Assembly: GCA_020726505.1 (NCBI GenBank)
Contig: JAHLEZ010000013.1
Location: 2,294,001 to 2,358,000 of the forward strand
DNA length: 64,000 bases
Direction: 5' to 3'
Source of the DNA: Leptodontidium sp. MPI-SDFR-AT-0119
Lineage: Eukaryota > Ascomycota > Leotiomycetes > Helotiales > Leptodontidiaceae
Of this stretch, positions 56,568-64,000 are shown piece by piece. The translations under genes and the position numbers were made by a program. Every line of letters starts with the position of its first letter. Position 1 is the stretch's first letter. The notes under the pieces are model-generated. The model did not search any database. It saw only the letters and a program-made list of their open reading frames with translations, and was not told the origin of the DNA.

Positions 56568-57707
56568 CACGCCGTTGGCAGCAAAAGCAATAGAGCGTCG
56601 TGACAACAGCTCCTCCTGATACACCCAAGCACGCCCATAAAGCGGGCCGCTAGCACCCGCTGAGCTACCTGTTGCCGGAGCCGCGTAGACCGGCCTGCCA
56701 TTTGAGAAGCGGAGCCCGAGCTTGCAGGGATGGTTCATCATCGCGTTGCGATTTGCGAAACAGCCCTGGCTCCCATCAGACGCCTTCACCTCAAAGACGG
56801 TCGCGAAGGCATTGGAGTACACCTCGCTCATGCGTGCGGATTCACTGGTCCAATCCTCGAGGGAATCTTGGATAATGCATAGACTATCAATCCAGAGATA
56901 TCGAATGCCAAGCTGCAGAGTTATGTCGATTGCTTCCCGGAAAGTCTTCGATAGCAGCTTCTTCTGGATTGAAGTTTGATGATTTGATAGATTCCCTGTC
57001 GTGGTCGTAATACTTTGTACGTTTCCCCAGCAGTGACTCAAGGCCATGTAGAGCGCCTTCTCGGGCTGCTGCGGCACGCATAGTTTGACACAAGGTTCAG
57101 TGTCATCACAAAATATCTCAAGGTCGAGAACGCGTGTTGGGAGGTACGTCGGATCCGCTGCTCGACACCTCTTTCCGCTATGATGCTCAGTGCAATTTTT
57201 CACCCAGGTCTTCACTAGACCCATGCTGTTGTTTGAGCCTGTAGACGTGTCCGCCTCATCCGGGGACGAGAATCTCAAAAACTCGTCTGTGTCCCGTGAG
57301 CATTAACATGTCAGCATGAAAATTACAGACTTACCATCAAGGTCCATCACCATCAACGAAACGCTTCTCTCCGCCCATACTCCCTTTATTCTCAAATGCC
57401 CACTGTTCTGCGGAGTTCCTATCTTATCTGTGATCCATAGTTTGATTCGCCTAGGATCGGAGCGGTGTTGATCAAGCCATGTACTGTCTCTCTCCTTATT
57501 TTTCCCGGTCAAGCCATTTGTTTTCGACACGTAATTGAAACACAAGCCATGGAGGAGCATGATGCAGAAGTGACAGCCTTGGTTGGCGGACAATTCGAGT
57601 TCGCGAAGATTATGATGGAGGTATCCGTGACCGTTCGCAGACTCGAAGCTAACGGACTTGCATTTGGTGCAGAGCATATTGTATCTTGATCCCTTCTGTG
57701 ATGGCAT
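56568..57707 (-). pseudogene. HET-domain gene, 5' segment (exon 1 and most of exon 2)
   Basis: Exon 1 is 57335-57707 (Met 57707), exon 2 starts at 57286; the intron is 57287-57334 (GTAAGT ... CACAG). Exon 1 holds CTKC and LSANQGCHFCIMLLHG, typical before a HET domain. Exon 2 holds the HET core: YMALSHCWG, LGIRYLWIDSLCIIQDS, DWTSESARMSEVYSNAFATV and RAWVYQEELLSRR. Coding stops at the TA (56566-56567) where D2 and then the two-gene transposon are inserted. Taking one copy of each duplication, the three segments sum to 1,956 coding nt, a whole number of codons, with no stop before the TGA. The gene therefore seems to have been whole until the insertions. Confidence 0.88.
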
Positions 57708-57938
57708 ATATTTATAGTTAGGTTGTATGGTCTTACGTTTTGCACGGTACGCCAACCAGTCGAGTGCAGGGTGTTGTGCATGGGGAAGGTGGGTGAAGTG
57801 GCTCCCCAAGTATTGTGCCGGTGGCTGAACCGTCAACATCAAGCCACGATGACTAAGCGTGGTGGGAGGAAGATATCATGGTCGTGGTTGGTCCAGGTAG
57901 AAGTGGGTGTTCGAAGGAGAAACACATTGTTAAGACAG

Positions 57939-58505
57939 TTACCCAGCCAAGAAAGCACAATGATAGGGTCCAGAAGCCGCCAGGCGCCGAGGATTGAAGG
58001 ACTTGCCACAAATGCGGTAAGGTCCTTACGACGGTCACTAATAAAAACTAGTATATTATTAACAAATACCCCGAGAGTTTGGGGTAAGAACGGGCGGCAG
58101 TAAGTTCGCTAATAAGGGCGATAGTACTAATCTTTTACTTTTATTAGTTTTAGTGTAAGGCGAGATATATATAGGCGAAGAATTATAATAATTACGAGAA
58201 GAAGATTTATAAGATAAAAAGTAGTACTTATAATACTAGGCAAGCGTAAATATAATAAGAGTAAAGGGTCTCTAAGTTTTTAAGCGTTAGAATTAGAGTC
58301 TAAAGTAATAACAAATAATACTATAATACATGCGGGTGTTTTTAGTATTAATATAGGGTTTAGGGGTTATAACCTTACTTTTTATAGTTCGTGATTAATT
58401 TTATAAGGCGGAAAGGCAGGCAGGCGTGTTTATAAAAAAATAAAAAAAAGGGACTTTATGTTTCGTTTTAAAATTTTATTCACAGATACTTTTTTATATT
58501 AAACG
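57939..58505 (+). pseudogene. RIP-mutated partial copy of the zinc-finger gene
   Basis: It matches 1296-1855 (end of exon 3 and 3' flank) in the same orientation. The first 100 bp are almost identical; further on nearly all differences are C-to-T or G-to-A relative to the source, often CA to TA (for example GTTATCGACAAAC to ATTATTAACAAAT). The zinc-finger Cys and His codons are largely lost. It lies just upstream of, and divergent from, the HET gene. Confidence 0.93.
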
Positions 58506-58599
58506 CTCTCGTGTCGACTCTCGCGCATCTTTCTATGTCGTCAAAATATTAGAAGGGGCAATGCCGAATCTCAATGTCCTAGCATTGTATAATTAGGTC

Positions 58600-59950
58600 A
58601 CATAAGTGTGTTCACGTGACCAAACAAAAGCCTTTACTTGATTAAGCTATAACTTTTGCATTTCTTTATTTTAAGGTCTCTAAATACACTTAAATTGAAC
58701 CTTTAGTACTTTATTACTCCTCTTTTGTTTTTTAAATAAGCTTTTTATTTTCGTAGGACAGAATCGTAGAGCTTTAAAAGGAACTTAAGCTTAATTAATA
58801 ATTAAATCTCTTTAAGAGCAAACCTCAAATCTATAACGTTCTTGCACTTGTGTCGTCGTTTAATAATTATATATTTAATATGTTTTTACAAATTCTTAAT
58901 AAGATTAAGATCTAGTAATTATAAAGGCCAAGTCATTTAATTAATGTGTTTATTATTAAGATATTTAGTAATAATCTTTGCCTTATACCACGGAGTATTA
59001 TCTTCTTGTATTATAACTTCGTTGCTGCATTTTGCTTGCATTTTATTATAAAATGAAATAAAGTAGTATTACAAGACCTATTTATAAAACTTCGCTGTTA
59101 TATTCTCTCCTAGGGGGAGTAAATATAATAGTCCTATCTCGTTTTTATAAAAACAACTTTACGTATTAATAATAGTTCTTTTACTCTTAAAAGTAAGTCG
59201 CAGATTTTAATTTGCCTACTTCTATTCCCTTCTTAGCCTACAAGTAACGTTAAATGTTATTAAATCCTTTGTTACTTTAAATATAATCTTATTACTTTAA
59301 TACACCTTCTTATTATCTTGTCTAATAGCTTTTTTAGCTTTATAATGGATTTAGCGATTCTTTTTGTAAAGGAGAGTGAGATATAGCTTCTTACGTGGTC
59401 GGCGCTTTGCTTTACTAAAGGATTTAAGGACTTTGGCGATTATATGATAATTGAGTTAATAGCTTAATTTAGACGGTGTTACGAGCGATTTTAAGGTTAT
59501 ACGTGGCTTGTGTAAAGTAGTGTGTAGTAAAGCTCTAGATTCTCGTGAACTAAGTAACTTTAGCCTTCTACTTCTTGACTTACTTTTAAACGTTATAAAA
59601 CTAGATTTTATACAATACTTAATCAATCGTGCGATTGTTTTCGTAGTATATAAGGTCCTACCAGAAATCTCCCGTGGCGAATAGCCTTTTTAATAGAGGG
59701 TCTAAATAATAGCTTATTAAACCGGGGTGAGCTCTATACCTTGCTTTTTAAGTGTAATACTTATTTTTAAAGTGTTATATAAAGTGCAAATAAAGTAGAA
59801 GAAAAATTGGATTTATTAATTGTATATATAAGTAGTAAGGGGTAGAATATCTTAGATTAAACGAAAACTTTATAAGTGTATAATTTTGCACAAACTTTTA
59901 TAACTTAATTATGTATATATTAAAGTATACATTAATTTATTTGGGGACGC
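58600..59950 (-). mobile_element. Tc1-like transposon relic
   Basis: In mutated minus-strand sequence a Tc1/mariner catalytic end is readable near 58900-59050: EVIIQEDNTPWYKAKII, then WPL-stop-LLDLNLIKNL-stop-KHIK, which corresponds to the family WPxxSPDLNPIENLWKxIK block. The termini are unclear; only a weak inverted match around ATTAAG(C/T)TATAA is seen at both sides. Limits are approximate. Confidence 0.6.
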
Positions 59951-61761
59951 TAGACTAATAGGAACCAGCTCTTTCAGTAACGGCGGCCTGATTCAGATCC
60001 TGAACTAGTAAAACACAATAGGCGCCAAAATCTATCTAAAAACTATTTATAAAAAATAAAAAAACTAGAAGATCTTAGTATCTACGTTTGTTATCGCTAA
60101 ATCGTGAACGATAAGAACATCAAAAAACCCACGGGACTAATCAAACGTAACTAAAAACCAAAACAAAAGTCGAATCAGACGAGAAGTACACTAAAAGTAA
60201 CACCTCGGTTGAATAAAACTAATAATAACAAAAAACATTATATCCGACAAAATAAATAGCGCCATTTTCAGAGCTCGTGGCAGACTTAATATCAGACACA
60301 GCTCTTACAAGCGGAGTCAAAATTAGCATCTTAAGCTCTAATATAAACCTAAAATCTCTTTTTTAGCTTAAGTAAATTTCTATAATAAGACTATTTATTC
60401 AAAGCAAGGTTATTTATAACGATATTAGGCTTAGTGTAACGAGCGGCAGGGCAAAAGCAGTGGTTCAATTACTTAGAATATTAAGGTGCAAAACCAGAAG
60501 GGCTCTGCGAGAGGCTATATATACACAGGAATAGGGGGGTAGTAGCCTAAGGTAGCTAAACACGTAACCAAACGGTCTAATCATCACACTTAGGACATAT
60601 ATTATTAGCCTTTTATTACGTTTAGTGTCTTATATAAAGCTATATATAATAAAAGTAATAACAAATAAAAGTTATAATTCTTTTATAATTGTTAATATAA
60701 GCTTTACTTTTCCTCGTTTATATTAAAAGCTAACAATTTACAAATAATGAGATAAATAATAAATATATGTTATAAGGGGGATAAAGCTTAATAAACTACA
60801 TATCAAAATAGGTTGTATATAGCAAGGTACGGGAGAGACTTTAAGTATAGGAAAAATCGCAAATTAATTAAATTTAAAGATAATATATATTTAAAGAATA
60901 TGAAAAGTTAAGAGAGGGGAAAAGAAAAAAAAATGTATTAAATAAAATTTATAAAAAGTTTTTAGTTAAGTTATTTCCAAGTGTTAAGCTCTTTTATATA
61001 GAAAAAGTCTATCCGGTTAAGTAATAAAGAAGCTACCGAGAGTTTTCCCCACTATAATATAAGGCAAAATAATCGTCTTACACATTAGATTTTAAAGAGT
61101 TAACAAAAAATTAATCAAGCAATTACAAAGCCGTTAATTCGTATTATCTTAGTTCTTACAGCAACCTCTAACGACGAGTCGAATTTTAGACTCGATTAGC
61201 CCTCGAGAAAGGCTAGAGTTATTACTTTCAACTCAACCAACAGTTATAGTAATTATCGCACTTCAATCCTACTCTAGAGCTTAATCAACACAATTTTACT
61301 ACACTCGGCGAGGCCATAAAGAGCAATTAGCCTTTTAAAACTTAGCCTTACCGGAGATGCTCTAGATTAGCGATATTTGAAGTAATTAGATAGGCTTAAT
61401 ACTCTCGAGGCGTTAAAAAAAAAGAAAAGCGATAAGTAAAAAAAGTATAGAAAAGGGCTAAATTAATAAGCGCAGAACGCTTTAGTAGCCTTATTAACCC
61501 CCTATTCGGTCCGTTAGTTAACTTCCTTTTTAACCTTGTTAATTTGTTTTAAGTAAACCTGGGTTTTATTAATAAAAAATAATAAGTAGCTTCGAGTAAT
61601 AAAAGCTTAATTTAAGTTTTTATTATATTTTCTAATAATAAGTAGTTTTTTATTTTATTAAGTACTTAATAATACCTCGTTTATACTAATAGTTTAATAG
61701 TTCTTTTATTTTTATACTCCTTAAGTAAGTTCATTAGTTTAGCGATTATTCTTAGGGCTAA
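59951..61761. other. RIP-degenerate tract, content not identified
   Basis: AT-rich with frequent stops in all frames. Short readable bits such as RAKAVVQLLRILRCKTRRALRE (about 60440-60510) hint at former coding sequence but match no family I know. An 8-nt-loop palindrome CGAGTC/GACTCG lies at about 61176. Confidence 0.4.
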
Positions 61762-61763
61762 TA

Positions 61764-63634
61764 CGGAGACCGCGTTCAAAAGTCTGGAAACCTTAGGCAC
61801 TTAGATTTCTATTTAGGGGGGTCTGAGCGCTGAAGGCTTATTTTAAGCCCTGTAACTTAGGCTGTGCCCCTTAAAACTACCCTGTAAGCACAGTATACAG
61901 CCCTGTAAGCCTACTAAATATTTTAATTAAATGATTACCCCTTATTTATGAAGATATACTCATAGTATTGTAATCTAATGAATCCTTAGCTTTTGCTGAC
62001 CCTTCTTCCTCCCTTCCTCATATCTATTGTCCCCTTCTAGCTTAATTATCTCTTTAATATGTACAGGAATCCTCTTTATCTATGCCTGAATCTTCTCTTG
62101 AGGCAAATCCTCCTAGTATTGAATCCAAGCTGTTTTCAAGTCTGCTTGAGAGGTTATGGGACCTTTTTTAGTAGTCTCTCTTTTCATCCAAAACCATGTA
62201 GGCTCTATAGTATTAAGGTCAGGTGAGTTACCTGGCCACAAAAGCCTTATAACCTCATAAAAATCAAACACTTCTTGACTGTACCGATTCTAATGAGATG
62301 GAGCCTTGTCCTCCTGAATCAGCATACCTAATAACTCCTTCTCACACTCCAAAGTAAAAGGAATAAGCTTAGGTTTTAAGACCTTCTCTTGATACTTATA
62401 CCAGTTGATTCCGCCCGCTCCATCCTTTACCACATATGCTCTAGTATCCTTATTATGCACAAACTTAGCTCTGGGGCCTGGCTGATTTCTGTCAATATGA
62501 ATGCGATGTATTCTATTCTCAAGCTCCCAAATAGCCTTGTCTTGTGCGTACTTCTCTTTATTCCTCTTGTTTAAGTCCCTAGTCCTAGCTGCCTTTTCAG
62601 CTCTACTCTCAGGCTCCCATATGTGGTACGGGCCCTTTCTATCATAAGTAAAACAAGACCACCACATAAACTCTGAAAACCCCTTCCACCTACGCACTAC
62701 CACATGCCGATGGTACGTCTTATGCTTAAGTCTCCATACCCTTCTTCTCCCTCTTACCCCACCTAGCTGTACGCTAGTCTCATCAGACCATACAACTTTC
62801 TTCCAATCCTCAAGTGTCCAATCCCTATGTGCAAGACACCAATCTAGCCTAGCTGTCATCTGCTCTATCGTCAAACCTGGCTTGACTGTCCTCTTAAACA
62901 CTCTATAACCATGCTCTTTTAGTACTCTGTACACAGTACTGCGTGAGACAGGCTGAATTCCCTTGGTCTTATTGACCTCATATGCAATGCGAGCTGTCGA
63001 CCATCCCCTAGTTGTGGAATTCTTGGTCATTGTCTTAATAATAAGCTCTGCCACCACAGTAGAGGTTTTAGGTCTACCAGACCTAGGAGCATCATCCACA
63101 TGATGCGGCTCCACAATGCAGTTTTGCCCTGGCATCCAACCACGTGAGATTGCCTTAGCTCTAAGCTTCCAAACAGAGCTTTTTGTCACACCAGTTTTGG
63201 CTGTAATGACCTCATGGTGGACGTTGTCGTCATAAAGAGTGAGAGCTCTGATTCTGGTGCCAATGGTATTATTTCGACTAGCTTTAGACGTGGTAGAGCT
63301 AGTGTTTGAGGCCTCGGATGGTGCTATGGTAGGTGAAGGAGGAGTAGAGGACTCAGGAGAGTGCAAATCAGGCTCTGAATCACCTGCAGATTCACAGTCT
63401 TCCCAAACATTATTAAAAGTAATTTCAAGATTAATGAGATCTTCAGCGTCGATTTTGGACTGAACTGGAGCCATTTTAATTAATTAAAAAGTGGGAGTGT
63501 GGGAATCCCCTCAAAATTTACCCCACCATAGCCAACTATCAGTTTAAGCGAGCCCTATAAAGCCCTGTAATTATAGGGTCACATCGCTCAAGCTTAAGTG
63601 CCTAAGGTTTCCAGACTTTTGAACGCGACCTTCG
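61764..63634 (-). mobile_element. Tc1-like (DD34E) DNA transposon E, nearly intact
   Basis: 1,871 bp flanked by TA (61762-61763, 63635-63636). Inverted ends of about 40 bp contain GCGTTCAAAAGTCTGGAAAC and CTTAGGCACTTA. One transposase gene on the minus strand has only three stop codons. It is the least decayed element in the window. Confidence 0.95.
61975..63474 (-). pseudogene. Tc1-like DD34E transposase, three in-frame TAG codons
   Basis: A 500-codon frame from ATG 63474 to TAG 61975, interrupted at 62290-62292, 62113-62115 and 62080-62082. An acidic Ser/Pro-rich N-terminus (1-70) is followed by a paired HTH region (IGTRIRALTLYDDNVHHEVI; GVTKSSVWKLRAKA; the GRPR-like APRSGRPKTST; PVSRSTVYRVLKEHGYRVFK), then the DDE core: D231 (VVWSDETSVQL), D389 (QEDKAPSH) and E424 (GNSPDLNTIEPTW). 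D389 and E424 have 34 residues between them, the DD34E spacing of the Tc1 group. A Lys/Arg-rich helical insert (residues 285-330) is present. The first stop separates the second Asp from the Glu, so no active enzyme is made. Confidence 0.92.
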
Positions 63635-63636
63635 TA

Positions 63637-64000
63637 ATGCCGTCGGTATTGCTTTTTCTAATAAGAATATATAAACTTCGCCGCATAGAATAGAGCTCGG
63701 GAGATCGGAACATCAGAACACCGGGAAGCACTTAGCCACTCCGCGGTTCAGCCTCAACCAGCCAGCCACCTTAGCGTTCACTCCAGCCACGACTTGTATG
63801 CGGGGAAGAGGTAGAGGTTCACCCACACCACCTGCTGAATCCCCGCCAGGTCAATGTTTGTTTACATCACGATACGCCTCTTCTAGGTATTTATCACCAT
63901 CCGCGCTGCGCCATATCCCACTATCCCGAACTTCGCATAAGATGACATCAATCACATCGTATCGCACCGTATCGTAGCCTGCCTGGGCCGGCCGGGTCAG
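63637..64000. other. flank with normal composition, no gene seen
   Basis: Non-repetitive, GC-balanced sequence after transposon E. It may be the 5' flank of a gene beyond the window. Confidence 0.4.

Overview
The window looks like a transposon-rich stretch of a filamentous ascomycete genome (Pezizomycotina). Three things point there: short (48-96 nt) spliceosomal introns with GT/CTAAC-CTGAC/AG signals; fungal-type genes (a GH47 mannosidase, a Zn2Cys6 regulator, a HET-domain gene, a small secreted Cys-rich protein); and transposon copies inactivated almost only by C-to-T and G-to-A changes, mainly CAA/CAG to TAA/TAG and TGG to TAG, which is the mark of repeat-induced point mutation (RIP).

Layout. 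1-1606: 3' part of a three-exon zinc-finger gene. 1860-4740: AT-rich RIP tract, a tRNA-like relic and a Copia relic. 5138-6960: Fot1-like transposon A. 8127-10143: six-exon GH47 gene. 10836-13009: pogo-like transposon D1 inside a short dispersed repeat whose uninterrupted copy lies at 30221-30414. 14280-17088: piggyBac-like relic 1. 17490-23513: Tad1-type LINE with a 17-bp target duplication. 24520-28651: broken Zn2Cys6 regulator with Fot1-like transposon B in its first intron. 30973-31402: secreted Cys-rich gene. 32342-40953: piggyBac-like relic 2, split by a chromodomain Gypsy (32947-39543). 41022-43378: Fot1-like transposon C, which took two solo LTRs. 43385-44110: unrecognised coding relic split by another solo LTR. 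44816-57707: one HET-domain gene cut into three pieces by a Copia element (45566-50801), a two-gene TIR transposon (50921-54365) and a pogo-like element D2 (54368-56565). 57939-58505: RIP-mutated partial copy of the first gene. 58600-61760: Tc1-like and unidentified relics. 61764-63634: nearly intact DD34E Tc1-like element.

Apparently intact host genes are few: the zinc-finger gene (5' end outside the window), the GH47 gene and the Cys-rich secreted protein. The HET gene has no stop codons outside the inserts and is broken only by the insertions, whose target duplications (TA, TA, TGCGC) mark the junctions to the base. The most novel items are the two-gene transposon with an uncharacterised companion protein, the three Fot1-like families whose termini share one layout (two copies of an 11-bp repeat, 17 bp apart) but differ in repeat sequence, and two piggyBac-like relics flanked by TA rather than TTAA. 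All family assignments come from motif recognition by eye; no database search was run.
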